Below are positions 34,829 through 43,870 of a stretch of 64,000 nt of DNA, in pieces. Each line of letters begins with the position of its first letter. Within the stretch, counting starts at the first letter, position 1. The notes below the pieces were generated by a model. It did not search any database. It worked only from the letters and a program-made list of their open reading frames with translations, and had not been told where the DNA came from. A program made the translations under genes and the position numbers. This stretch comes from Methanomassiliicoccaceae archaeon UBA328 (GTDB taxonomy: Archaea; Thermoplasmatota; Thermoplasmata; Methanomassiliicoccales; Methanomethylophilaceae). Location of the stretch: positions 148,418 to 212,417 of the forward strand of contig DAYM01000006.1 in assembly GCA_002506905.1 (NCBI GenBank), given 5' to 3'.

Positions 34829-35827
34829 ATGTCAAAGAAGGTTCTGGCCCTCCCCGGAGACGGGGTCGGGCCGGAAGTGATCTCATCCGCAGCCTCCGCG
34901 ATAAGTGCATCCACGGAAGATGTAGACCTTGTCTTCGGGGACATCGGTGTGACCGCCTACAACAAGACGGACCATTACCTCCCTCCCGAGACCATCGATC
35001 TCGCGATCGATTCGGATGCGATCATTGCCGGAGAGGTCTTCAAGAAGAACGAGGACATCAAGTACCGCGACCCTCTCCGGGTCCTTAAGAAACAGCTTAA
35101 TCTTTATTGTATAATGAGGAAGTTCCGTCCGCTCAGCGATAATATCGGATGCAAAGGGACCGACCTCATAATCATGACCGGCAACCCCGATGCGCTTATG
35201 AATGTCATCGAGAAAGAGAATCTCGACGGTGTCATCTCCGAGAAGTTCATCACCACGGAAAGCTGCAGGAAACTGTTCCAGATGACCATGAGGGTCGCCG
35301 AGAACAAGGGAAGACACAAGATCACCTGCGCACACAGGTCAGAGATGTTCCCCCACATGGACGGCTCGTTCGTTGATCTCTTCTACAAGGAAATGGCCGC
35401 CTCCCCGTTCACCATCGAGGATGCGGAGGTCGAAGAGATCGCATCGAGACTGATCGTGGACCCTACATCGTTCGATGTACTGGTCTGTACCGATATCTAC
35501 GGTGCCACGCTTTCCGGACTCTGCGCCGGATTGGTGGGAGGTACCTATCTGACCCCCATGGGCAGCATAGGGGATACCCAGGGACTCTTCGAACCCATGC
35601 ACGGACCGAAACCGAATGTGGAAGGCGGTATCGTGAACCCTACATCCGCGATCCTGTCCGGAGCCCTTGCCATGGACCATATCGGCCTTCCCGAAGCGGG
35701 AGAGAAGATCAGGGAAGCTGTCAGAAAGGTCTATGCTACGGGAAAGGTAACGCCTGACGTGGGCGGAACTGCGACCTGCGCCGAGTTCACCGATCACGTT
35801 ATCGAAACCATCAAAAACCAGATGTGA
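34829..35827 (+). CDS. Divergent isocitrate/isopropylmalate dehydrogenase family protein
   Basis: 332 residues with family ends: LALPGDGVGPEVI, DVLVCTDIYGATLSGLCAGLVGG, and GLFEPMHGPKP, NPTSAILSGALAMDHIG, DVGGTATCAEF. Two core motifs are changed: the REN-TEG region is absent (TGNPDALMNVIEKENLDG in its place) and the catalytic-lysine motif reads CAHRSEMF, with Arg where Lys is expected. So the substrate or even the reaction may differ. Follows dys by 12 bases. The 3' end overlaps the convergent mscS frame by 34 bases. Confidence 0.8.
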   Translation: MSKKVLALPGDGVGPEVISSAASAISASTEDVDLVFGDIGVTAYNKTDHYLPPETIDLAIDSDAIIAGEVFKKNEDIKYRDPLRVLKKQLNLYCIMRKFRPLSDNIGCKGTDLIIMTGNPDALMNVIEKENLDGVISEKFITTESCRKLFQMTMRVAENKGRHKITCAHRSEMFPHMDGSFVDLFYKEMAASPFTIEDAEVEEIASRLIVDPTSFDVLVCTDIYGATLSGLCAGLVGGTYLTPMGSIGDTQGLFEPMHGPKPNVEGGIVNPTSAILSGALAMDHIGLPEAGEKIREAVRKVYATGKVTPDVGGTATCAEFTDHVIETIKNQM

Positions 35828-37119
35828 ATTCTGATCTGGCACATTTGAGAAATAAGAATTAAGGAGTTTGGGGGTAAAGGACGCCTTCCGGCGTGTTCAT
35901 TCCGCGTTCTGTCCGCTATCGTCTTGCCCGTGATGATGTCGTCCCTGACGGGTGCCCCGTCGTTTATGACATGAACATCCATCTGCGGGAAGGCAATGAC
36001 TATTCCGTTCGCATTGAACTTATCGTTGATGGCCTCTCTGAGCTGACCGGCGTACAGGTAGCTGTTCTCGAAATCGTCCACGTAAGCCGCGAGTCTCATC
36101 GTGAGTGCCGAATCGGCGAACTCGTTGAGCCTTGCCGCCGGAGGTTCGAAGGAACCGTCCTTGATCACGTGTTCGTGTTCGTTGGCGGCCTCGACCATGA
36201 GCTTCTTTGCGAGCTTGACGTCGGAACCGTATGCAATGCCGACGAATATGAACACACGGTAGGCCTTGCTTCCCTTGGTCACGTTGATTATTGTCGAAGA
36301 GGTCACCTTGTCGTTGGGCATGGTGAACACCTCTGCGTTGGCCCAGTTCTCGAACTTGGATATCATGAATCCGACATCCAGCACCTTGAGTGTATCCAAC
36401 GAACCGTCCATCCTGATGAGGTCTCCGGGCTTGAAGGGCCTGGTGCACAGAATGCTCAGTCCGCTGAAGAACTGGGTGAGTGTGCTCTGGGCTCCGTAAC
36501 CTAAGACGATACCGATGATTCCCATTCCGGTGATTATGTATGTCCAATCGGCTCCCAATTCGGTAAGCGCCCATCCGAACGCTCCCATGGCGATGACTAT
36601 CTTTCCCAACGCTATGAACAGCGGGATAAGCGAATCGTCCCCGATCTTCCTCCTTCTGAGGTAGATATTGAGTGATGCGTCGTAGACCGCCCATATGAGG
36701 AGCGCGCCGAATGCTATGTACAGTGCTCTTGCGGCCATGTATGCGAAATCCTGTATCATCAGGCTTCCGCCGTTGATGAATATGGATTCCGAGACGGCGA
36801 ATGTCAGCATCATGCCGAGAAGTCCGGCCCTGGATGTTCCGAGGAACTTCGCAGTGAGGTCGGGATTCCTCTTGTTGCCGACCGCCCTCACTATCCTGGG
36901 ATAGATCACGATGGCGATGAGCACGGTGATGACCAGGAATACGATCAATGAGATCAACGCGGTCATCCAGGATTCCATATCGGAATCCCAGATCGTCAGC
37001 ATCTTGTTGTATGCGCCTCCGGGGGCAGAACCGGCGTTGACCGAGAGATTGATCGAATACGATATCTCTTGGATCTCGGTTCCGGTCTCGGGACCTTCCA
37101 TGACAACGAAGTTGAACAT
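35794..37119 (-). CDS. mscS: MscS-type mechanosensitive channel, probably damaged at both ends
   Basis: Core residues encode an intact channel: four or five membrane helices, GYGAQSTLTQFFSGLSI, RPFKPGDLIRMDG, and the beta domain (TMPNDKVTSSTIIN) to FPQMDVHVIND. ATG 37119 is inside the protein: the same frame continues upstream to about 37205 with a beta-rich exported domain. After FPQMDV the frame runs through a hairpin (ACGCC-GGAA-GGCGT at 35888-35901) and into the neighbouring gene, so the natural stop seems lost by a shift. Osmotic safety valve by family. Confidence 0.65.
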   Translation of the reverse strand: MFNFVVMEGPETGTEIQEISYSINLSVNAGSAPGGAYNKMLTIWDSDMESWMTALISLIVFLVITVLIAIVIYPRIVRAVGNKRNPDLTAKFLGTSRAGLLGMMLTFAVSESIFINGGSLMIQDFAYMAARALYIAFGALLIWAVYDASLNIYLRRRKIGDDSLIPLFIALGKIVIAMGAFGWALTELGADWTYIITGMGIIGIVLGYGAQSTLTQFFSGLSILCTRPFKPGDLIRMDGSLDTLKVLDVGFMISKFENWANAEVFTMPNDKVTSSTIINVTKGSKAYRVFIFVGIAYGSDVKLAKKLMVEAANEHEHVIKDGSFEPPAARLNEFADSALTMRLAAYVDDFENSYLYAGQLREAINDKFNANGIVIAFPQMDVHVINDGAPVRDDIITGKTIADRTRNEHAGRRPLPPNSLILISQMCQIRIHIWFLMVSIT

Positions 37120-37430
37120 GAGGATACCGGTTCCCGCCGAGGAGTACTTGCTTACGGATACGTCGACGACGAACTCGTAGCTGTTGTCGAAATCCCAGTC
37201 GATATTAATCCGAGCACATAACCATTCAAATCGACCGTTCCATTATTATTAAACGAAGTATAACTATCTTTAGCTGTTGTTAGTTAGTATGTTCCTCCAC
37301 TACCTACATATAACTCACGTTCTGCCGCATCACTCGACTCTGTATCAGGCTCTACAGCAATAATGCCAAGCGCAGCTACGGACAATATCAGAACGATACC
37401 GAGTGCCGAAAACGCTGCGCTCATCTTCAT
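37120..37430 (-). pseudogene. 5' part of the mscS gene, broken by a stop and a frameshift
   Basis: ATG at 37430 opens a signal peptide (MKMSAAFSALGIVLILSVA) with a TATA-like TTATAATAT upstream, but TAA at 37284-37286 ends it after 48 residues. The same frame then reads SYTSFNNNGTVDLNGYV, and shifts at about 37200-37215 into INIDWDFDNSYEFVVDVSVS, which is the frame of the channel. The stop lies in a short CTAACTAAC duplication. Looks like one exported-domain channel gene with two lesions. Confidence 0.6.
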
Positions 37431-37568
37431 ACAACTAGGATGTATTTTTCGATATTATAACTTGTCCATTGTCTAAGAAAACTATTCCGTGCTTTTGTAA
37501 TATCTTATTAACTGCGATCGACCTATTTCCAAAGACAATAGATATTAAACGCCGATATACCAGACATA

Positions 37569-38042
37569 TCACAGAACGACATCTTCGACCGTTGCGGAAG
37601 AGACCCTGACAAGGTCCTTAGGGTCCAATCTGAGGGAACAGCCCAATCTCCCTCCGCTTATGAAAATCTGCTCATATTTCATAATAGATGCATCTATGAT
37701 AACATCACATCTTCTCTTGATACCAAGCGGACTGCAGCCGCCCCTGACATATCCCGTTATCCTGTTGATGTCCTTCACATGTATCGGTTCCACGGACTTC
37801 TCGCCTACGGCCTTGGCCGCCTTTTTCAGATCGATCTCCTTTTCCGACGGGACAACGACGGCGTAATACCTCTCGCTCTTCCCCTGAACGATGATGGTCT
37901 TGTACGTCAGTTCCGGAGGCGTACCGGAATGTTCCGAAGCGGAAACGGCATCGACGAACTCATCACATTCGTAGAATATCGGCTCGTACCCGATCTTTGC
38001 CTTGTCCAAGATCCTCATTGCATTGGTCTTCTGTTCAACCAT
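37569..38042 (-). CDS. YbaK/EbsC-type aminoacyl-tRNA deacylase
   Basis: 157 residues of the Cys-tRNA(Pro)/YbaK editing family: KTNAMRILDKAKIGYE, YKTIIVQGKSERYYAVVVP, KAAKAVGEKSVEP, the GYVRGGCSPLGIKRR loop and FISGGRLGCSLRLDP. Clears mischarged Cys-tRNA-Pro by family. Intact although it lies between two broken genes. Confidence 0.92.
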   Translation of the reverse strand: MVEQKTNAMRILDKAKIGYEPIFYECDEFVDAVSASEHSGTPPELTYKTIIVQGKSERYYAVVVPSEKEIDLKKAAKAVGEKSVEPIHVKDINRITGYVRGGCSPLGIKRRCDVIIDASIMKYEQIFISGGRLGCSLRLDPKDLVRVSSATVEDVVL

Positions 38043-38111
38043 CGAAAAGTGATATTGAAAAGGACTAGAAAAAGTGTTTGAGAAAAGGGAGGAAGGCCTC
38101 CCTGTTTATGA

Positions 38112-39634
38112 TCAGATATCGTTCCTGGTCTCTTCCGCGACCTCGTCGAACTCATCGTACATTTCCTGTGTGGGCTCTTCCGTAAGAAGACTCACGACGA
38201 TCATCGTGATGAATGCGAGGATGAATCCGGGCAGTAGCTCGTACATTCCGGTATCGTAGATGAGGAAGGATCCGTCTCCGATTATTCCTCCGGACACCAA
38301 ACAGGTGTTCCAGAATATGATCGTTATGAATCCTACCAACATTGCGGCAAGCGCACCCTTTCCGTTGGATCTCCTCCAGAACAGAGACAGGATGATGACA
38401 GGTCCGAATGCCGCTCCGAATCCCGCCCATGCATATGAAACAAGATCTATGATGCTTCCGTTCTTATTCAATGCCATAAGGGCAGCGATGACGGCAACGA
38501 CGATAACGACCGCTCTGGAGACCCACATCAGCTTCTCCTGTGTGTGTTTCTTGTTCTTCGAGGCTTGTACATATCGTTCGTGACCGCTGCGGATGCCACC
38601 AGGAGCTGCGAATCCGCTGTGCTCATGACAGCCGCCATAAGGGCCGAGTACAGGATACCCGCGAATACGGGTGCGAAGATACCTCCGACCAGAATTATGA
38701 AGATGTTCTCAGGATTGGTGACCGTGATGCCCTGATCGATCGCGTATGCCCTTCCGATAACACCTATCAGGATGGCACATGCCAATGCGATGACTATCCA
38801 TATGGTTCCGACACGGCGGGCGACCTTCACATCTTTCGGATTCTCGATGGCCATGTAACGCACGAGGATATGCGGCATACCGAAGTATCCCAATCCCCAA
38901 ACAAGACTCGAGATTATCGCGATGACGGTAAGCGATGTGCCGTCGGCATTCTGGAATATATTGAGGAATCCGGAACCGACCCCTTCGAGAATGTTGGTGA
39001 CATCGCCCCATCCTCCCAACATTCCCATTGCCGCCAGCGGAACGATGATGATCGCCACGAGCATGAGCATGGCCTGAATGAAATCGGTCCAGCAAATGGC
39101 TTTGAATCCTCCGAGAACGGTGTATATGATGATGACACCTATCAACATCGCATACACGTAATCGACCTCGGGGAAGATGGCCTGGAAAACATTACCGCAA
39201 GCGACGAATCCCGATGCCACATATATCGTGAAGAACACCAGGATGACGATGGCGCTCAGGGTCCTGAGATAATTCTTCTGATCCCTGAAACGGTTGGAAA
39301 AGTATTCGGACAGCGTGATAGAGTCCTTGGTCTTGAAAGTGTAATTCCTAAGGCGTTTTGCTATGAGAAGCCATGCAAGTTAAGAACCGACGGCCAGACC
39401 GATACCGATCCAGGCACCGCCGATACCTGCCGCGAAGATCGACCCAGGCAGTCCGAGCAGAAGCCAACCACTCATATCCGAGGCCTGGGCCGATAATGCC
39501 GCAACGTAAGGATTGAGCTTACGTCCTCCCAGCAGATAATCGGAAAGGCCATGAGACTTATTGTAGAAATAGTACCCGATAAAGAGTACTATTATGAAAT
39601 AAGCTATGAATCCCAAAAGGACCAGATAATCCAT
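38112..39634 (-). pseudogene. putP: Sodium/proline symporter (PutP, SSS family), disrupted
   Basis: Three fragments of one gene of about 507 codons. The first (39634-39380) ends GAWIGIGLAVGS at an in-frame TAA where relatives have Tyr or another residue; the same frame continues at once as LAWLLIAKRLRNYTF. The second (to about 38540) includes FFTIYVASG and ADSQLLVASAAVTNDMY, then a single-base shift leads to KNKKHTQEKLMWVSRA and the C-terminal helices. Neither lesion is TAG, so pyrrolysine readthrough does not explain it. Either a pseudogene or sequence error. Confidence 0.88.
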
Positions 39635-39724
39635 TTTTATAACTCTGTTAATGATTGTTCATGAAATGGCAACATATTATTTAATTAAGTCTACGAAAAT
39701 TTATCTGGCAACACTTCAATTTTA

Positions 39725-39753
39725 CGAATATCCTATAAAAATTACGATATTCG
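39725..39753. promoter_or_regulatory. Inverted repeat spanning a TATA-like element upstream of the MFS gene
   Basis: CGAATATC-N13-GATATTCG, perfect 8-base arms, with CTATAAAAAT inside the spacer. It lies about 75 bases before the MFS start and 90 bases before the putP pseudogene start, in a 193-base AT-rich gap. A repressor site for either gene is likely; drug-efflux genes are often controlled this way. Inference from position. Confidence 0.5.
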
Positions 39754-39827
39754 AATTATTCTGACAACGCATATCCGGGTGCGGACCGGACAAAGGATAA
39801 TATGAGCCGTATAGGTACCCCTGTTCA

Positions 39828-41009
39828 ATGAAGGGCAAGGGAGAATTCATACCGTCCAAATGGACGCTTCTGTTCCTTTTGCTTCCATCCACGATGATCA
39901 TGATGGGCGGCGCCGTGGTCGCTCCGGCATTGCCTGCCATCAGCGAGGCCTTCCCGGAAGCATCTCAGACCATGGTCTCCCTTATCGTAACAGTTCCCGG
40001 ATTGGCAGTGACAACGACTGGTTTTGCGATAGGATGGGCGTCCGACAGGTTTGGAAAGGTCAGGATGCTGGCACTGTCCGCTTTGATCACTGCGATAGGC
40101 GGTTCGGCCGGATTCTTCCTAGATTCCATACCGCTCATCCTCGTATCCAGATTTGCAGTCGGCGTCGGTATCGGCGGAATGACCGTTACCACCACCGCGC
40201 TTATTTCCGAATACTACACCGGGAACGACAGGATAAGGGTCATCAGCTATCAGTCCGCTGCCATGGGCGCCGGAATAATGTTCCTGGAAGTGGCCGGAGG
40301 ACTCACCGCCGACATAGGCTGGAGGGAACCTTTCCTCGTGTATATGGTGGCCATGGTGTTCTTCTTCGGGATCATAATGAGCATGCGCGAACCTACAACG
40401 AAGATCGTGAAGGCCAGCGGATCGGAGAAATGGGACCGCCACGATACAAAGACGGTCGTCCTGTGTTATTCCGCTGCGTTCCTGGGACTGATGATATCGT
40501 ATATCCTTCCCACGAATCTTCCGTATTACGTATCGGAACTCGGCGCATCCGGATTGACCAGCGGGATACTCATTGGATGGTTCGGAGTGTGCGAAGCCAT
40601 CAGCTGCATGATGTACAGGAGGATCTCGATGGTAATGGACAGAAAGGGGATGATGGTGTTCTCGTTCCTCATTGCCGGGATCGGTTACTCTCTGATGTTC
40701 ATTCCGAATTCGTTTGCCATCATAATCGTGAGTCTGGCACTTATCGGATTCGGACTGGGATTGATTACGCCCATCGTCATCAATTGGCTTTCCACCGTCG
40801 TGACGAACAATACGTCCGGAAAGATCATGGGAGGATATTCCATGGCACTCAACATGGCACCTTTCGCCTCCTCCATCATATCCGCACCTCTGCTTGCGGC
40901 CGCCTCGTCATCCTACGAGACGATGTTCCTGCTGCTCGGTATGATATCATTGATCATCGGAGCGCTCTGCGCCGTACCGTTATTGAAAAGAAAAAGCGCG
41001 ACGGAATGA
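39828..41009 (+). CDS. Major facilitator superfamily transporter (drug-efflux type)
   Basis: 393 residues, 12 membrane helices. MFS motif A is GWASDRFGKVRMLALSAL; a proline-glycine rich VVAPALPAISEAFPE segment lies in helix 1. Similar to DHA1/DHA2-like multidrug exporters. Substrate unknown. Its stop abuts the convergent cobY stop without spacer. Confidence 0.88.
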   Translation: MKGKGEFIPSKWTLLFLLLPSTMIMMGGAVVAPALPAISEAFPEASQTMVSLIVTVPGLAVTTTGFAIGWASDRFGKVRMLALSALITAIGGSAGFFLDSIPLILVSRFAVGVGIGGMTVTTTALISEYYTGNDRIRVISYQSAAMGAGIMFLEVAGGLTADIGWREPFLVYMVAMVFFFGIIMSMREPTTKIVKASGSEKWDRHDTKTVVLCYSAAFLGLMISYILPTNLPYYVSELGASGLTSGILIGWFGVCEAISCMMYRRISMVMDRKGMMVFSFLIAGIGYSLMFIPNSFAIIIVSLALIGFGLGLITPIVINWLSTVVTNNTSGKIMGGYSMALNMAPFASSIISAPLLAAASSSYETMFLLLGMISLIIGALCAVPLLKRKSATE

Positions 41010-41609
41010 TCAGAACATTCCTTTGGCGGTCCTGAGGTCTTCCTGCGTGTTCACATTCACTGCGAACTCTTTGCAATCTGTGCAGTAATAGGAATCGATC
41101 AGATATTCTCCGGCAAGCGTCTTCTTCCTGTCCATGATAGACAGGCCGGAGACCGCCCATGTCCTTCCGTACATCTCCATCGTGAAAGAAGGCTCGATCC
41201 CGAGACCGCGGACCACGCCGACCTCCACCAATGCGATATGCGATTGCATCGTATCCGGATCAAAAGATTCGATAAACTTATCCAGTTCACTCGAGGAAAG
41301 AAGAGGCACGTCCGACGGACATGTAAGTACGAAATCCCCGTCCATATTGGCGAAGGAATCATGAAGGTCGTCCATGAAACTGACACCGGAGGTCCTCAGT
41401 GTCCTGATACCGGTCTCTTTCAGGAAACGCTCGGTCTCCAGAGTGTTATCGCTGACCGATACCAGGATGTCGGAGATGTTCTCGGAACCTTCCAGTGCCT
41501 CGACGACCCTGAGAACGGAGGGTTTGCCCCCGATGATCTGCATGGGTTTCTCTATACCGCATGCACCCATGCGGGAGCCTTTGCCTCCTGCGTTTATCAA
41601 AGCCTGCAT
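41010..41609 (-). CDS. cobY: Adenosylcobinamide-phosphate guanylyltransferase CobY
   Basis: Archaeal GTP-dependent activation of adenosylcobinamide phosphate. 199 residues, nucleotidyltransferase fold: NAGGKGSRMGACGIEKPM, then LTCPSDVPLLSSSELD, and ending YYCTDCKEFAVNVNTQEDL. Non-homologous to bacterial CobU. Last gene of the cobamide cluster, eight bases after cobS. Confidence 0.93.
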   Translation of the reverse strand: MQALINAGGKGSRMGACGIEKPMQIIGGKPSVLRVVEALEGSENISDILVSVSDNTLETERFLKETGIRTLRTSGVSFMDDLHDSFANMDGDFVLTCPSDVPLLSSSELDKFIESFDPDTMQSHIALVEVGVVRGLGIEPSFTMEMYGRTWAVSGLSIMDRKKTLAGEYLIDSYYCTDCKEFAVNVNTQEDLRTAKGMF

Positions 41610-41617
41610 TTATTCCC

Positions 41618-42664
41618 TCAGAGCATAAGACAGATGACGGTCAGTATGAACAGCGAACAGATCGCACGGGAGATCTCGTTGGTCGCTCCGAGGACATCGC
41701 CGTTCGTGAATCCGAATGTCTTGTTCGCGAAATAGGATGTCAGATAACCGGCGGCTATCGACATGACGACACCGACAATGACGGCCACGACATACTCCCA
41801 GAAATTGCTGAAATCGAACGCGGCAAATCCCATTGCCAGATTGAGGATGGCCCACGATATTGCCAGAGTGGCAATCGCAAGTACCACGGTCACAACAGTG
41901 GACATCATCAGGGAGTTCTTCGTCACACAGCGTACCTGCTCTGCGGCCATTCCATTTCCGGGTTCTCCGAATGCGGCGGCCGCGACCATTGCGTTCTTGA
42001 CGATGATCTCCATAGGCCAGATCATAATGAGCAATACCCATCCGAGGGAAGCATATGATGTTCCGGAAAGAAGGATCACCGTAAGTGCCAATCCGAAACC
42101 TCCGGCACCGATGGCCGTGTCCTTGAGAGCCCTTATGTGCTTCTCCCTGTCGCCGGTCGCGATAAGACCGTCTCCGAGATCGACCAATCCGTCGAAGTGA
42201 AGGAATTTGCTGACGACGAATGCCGTCGCAAGGGCCAATACCGCTATGACTATCGTATCTACGCCCAAAGCGAAGAATATCGATGAGACGAAGAATGCAA
42301 GGGCACCGATCAGGAGACCGATGGCCGGTACGAACCAGAAGTTGAACTCCATCGATTTGATGTCCTTCTCGGTGGGATTCGTTCTGAATACGGTGAAGAA
42401 ACCGATCATTGCCTTGAAGGCCCCGCCCAGACTTCCGCCTGCGGATGTTTTGGTCTTCTTCTCTTTCTTCTCGGCCTTTTCCTTTTTCTCGGGTTTGGAA
42501 CTGTCTTTCTGGGTCAGTTCCTCCCTGTACGATACCTGTGCGGACTCGGACGTCTCCTCGATGGGCTCTCCCACGCGTTCTTTCTTCTCGTGGGCGACTA
42601 TGACCGGCGCATCCGACGGCACTTCCTTCTTGGGTGTGCTTTCCGTCTTCCTTTCTTCTTCCAT
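41618..42664 (-). CDS. cobS: Cobamide synthase CobS with charged N-terminal extension
   Basis: Joins adenosylcobinamide-GDP with alpha-ribazole (phosphate). The membrane enzyme begins near residue 86 (FKAMIGFFTVFRTNP) and shows FLHFDGLVDLGDGL and KDTAIGAGGFG. The first 80-85 residues are hydrophilic, rich in Glu, Lys, Ser (EKKEKAEKKEKKTKT), which normal CobS of about 250 residues lacks. The extension is in frame with the only good ATG, so it is likely real. Same operon as cobY. Confidence 0.92.
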   Translation of the reverse strand: MEEERKTESTPKKEVPSDAPVIVAHEKKERVGEPIEETSESAQVSYREELTQKDSSKPEKKEKAEKKEKKTKTSAGGSLGGAFKAMIGFFTVFRTNPTEKDIKSMEFNFWFVPAIGLLIGALAFFVSSIFFALGVDTIVIAVLALATAFVVSKFLHFDGLVDLGDGLIATGDREKHIRALKDTAIGAGGFGLALTVILLSGTSYASLGWVLLIMIWPMEIIVKNAMVAAAAFGEPGNGMAAEQVRCVTKNSLMMSTVVTVVLAIATLAISWAILNLAMGFAAFDFSNFWEYVVAVIVGVVMSIAAGYLTSYFANKTFGFTNGDVLGATNEISRAICSLFILTVICLML

Positions 42665-42712
42665 GTTATTCCTCCAAGGGATACTATGTCCCCGTAATCG
42701 CTATCAGTGTTA

Positions 42713-43870
42713 TTATTGTGACGTGTGATCTTCGTTGTCGAACAGCGCGGCGTATATGAACGACATCACTCCGCCGATGAGCCCGCACAGCATATCGTCT
42801 ATGAAAGGCCCTGCTTTTCCTATTATTCCCGGTTTGTATCTGTCGAACCTGTGGAATTCGAAGATCCCTCTGGTGCCAGATATGTATTGGGCGATCTGCA
42901 TTCCGATGATCTCGTCCGCTATCAGATGAATGGGATCCTCCTTGAACATGCCTCTGGGCATGGCGCAAATGCAATCCTTGTTGCCGAGGTCCTCCAGGGC
43001 GATCGCGCCCTGCACCAATGATGATACATTGATATCCTGGCACAGTACGCTCATCTTCTCGTCGAACATCTTCCTGAGCTTTCTCTCGTCCCAATTGGGA
43101 TTGGGAAGATAGATCTCCATGGAAGCATCCCACATCTGATCGAGGGTTATGCCTATGCTTTCCAATCTGTCGAGGAATGTGCCCATGACAGGATAATCAG
43201 CACGTTTCACCAGATTCGATATGACTGCGGCCTTCACGGACCTTGCCATGGAGATTCCGAGGGAGACACCGGTACCGGCATACTCCTCCCTGTTGTCTCC
43301 GATGGGCGAGACAATAGCCATCGAATCCGATGTCGTTCCCGTCTCGCAGTATCCCAATGCCGCCATTGCGGCGGATTTTGCCTCCACCATCGGCATGAAT
43401 ATGTTGACCTTTGCCGAATCCGTCAGCGATACCGGCGATACGCCGATGATGTTGATCGTTCCCACAAGCGCCCTGTGTCTCTCCATAGAGATCTCATGGC
43501 GCTTCTCCCAGTTGTCCAGGACCTGACCCGCGACCACCTGGTTGCTCAGACCGGCCGTGACAGCTGCAAAGGTATTGCTCCCTTCGTAGTCCGATTCCGT
43601 TGCCGTGAATACGTACTTCACTTCGGTGGCGGTCATCATTCCGACCGCATCCCCGGGAAGCCCGAGCCTTATCCTTTCAGCCTCCATCGTACCCCTCGGG
43701 TCCGAACAGTCGAAATCGTGCGGCACCTGCATGATGAACAGGGAATCGGTCACCGCATGCCCTCCGTTGAGGACCGCACTGCTGAGGACCTCCATCCTCT
43801 CCGTCAGATGCAGAACGGCTGTCGCCATCTCCCCGTTCTCCGAGATCTCTGTCCCTTTTACGTATTTCAT
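42713..43870 (-). CDS. cbiS: CbiS: adenosylcobinamide amidohydrolase (CbiZ) fused to alpha-ribazole-phosphate phosphatase (CobZ)
   Basis: 385 residues. Residues 1-235 are CbiZ-like (SSAVLNGGHAVTDSLFIMQVP, TGTTSDSMAIVSP), which cleaves the aminopropanol amide of salvaged cobinamide. Residues 236-385 are PgpA-like CobZ (LIADEIIGMQIAQYISGTRG, FHRFDRYKPG, a C-terminal helix pair). The same fusion was characterised in Methanopyrus kandleri CbiS. The start overlaps cbiB by four bases. So this gene covers the entry and the final dephosphorylation steps. Confidence 0.9.
   Translation of the reverse strand: MKYVKGTEISENGEMATAVLHLTERMEVLSSAVLNGGHAVTDSLFIMQVPHDFDCSDPRGTMEAERIRLGLPGDAVGMMTATEVKYVFTATESDYEGSNTFAAVTAGLSNQVVAGQVLDNWEKRHEISMERHRALVGTINIIGVSPVSLTDSAKVNIFMPMVEAKSAAMAALGYCETGTTSDSMAIVSPIGDNREEYAGTGVSLGISMARSVKAAVISNLVKRADYPVMGTFLDRLESIGITLDQMWDASMEIYLPNPNWDERKLRKMFDEKMSVLCQDINVSSLVQGAIALEDLGNKDCICAMPRGMFKEDPIHLIADEIIGMQIAQYISGTRGIFEFHRFDRYKPGIIGKAGPFIDDMLCGLIGGVMSFIYAALFDNEDHTSQ

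Noticed and set aside
38112..39634. Amber (pyrrolysine) readthrough as the reason for the split putP frame
   Set aside because: The internal stop is TAA and the second break is a one-base shift; neither can be decoded by tRNA-Pyl.
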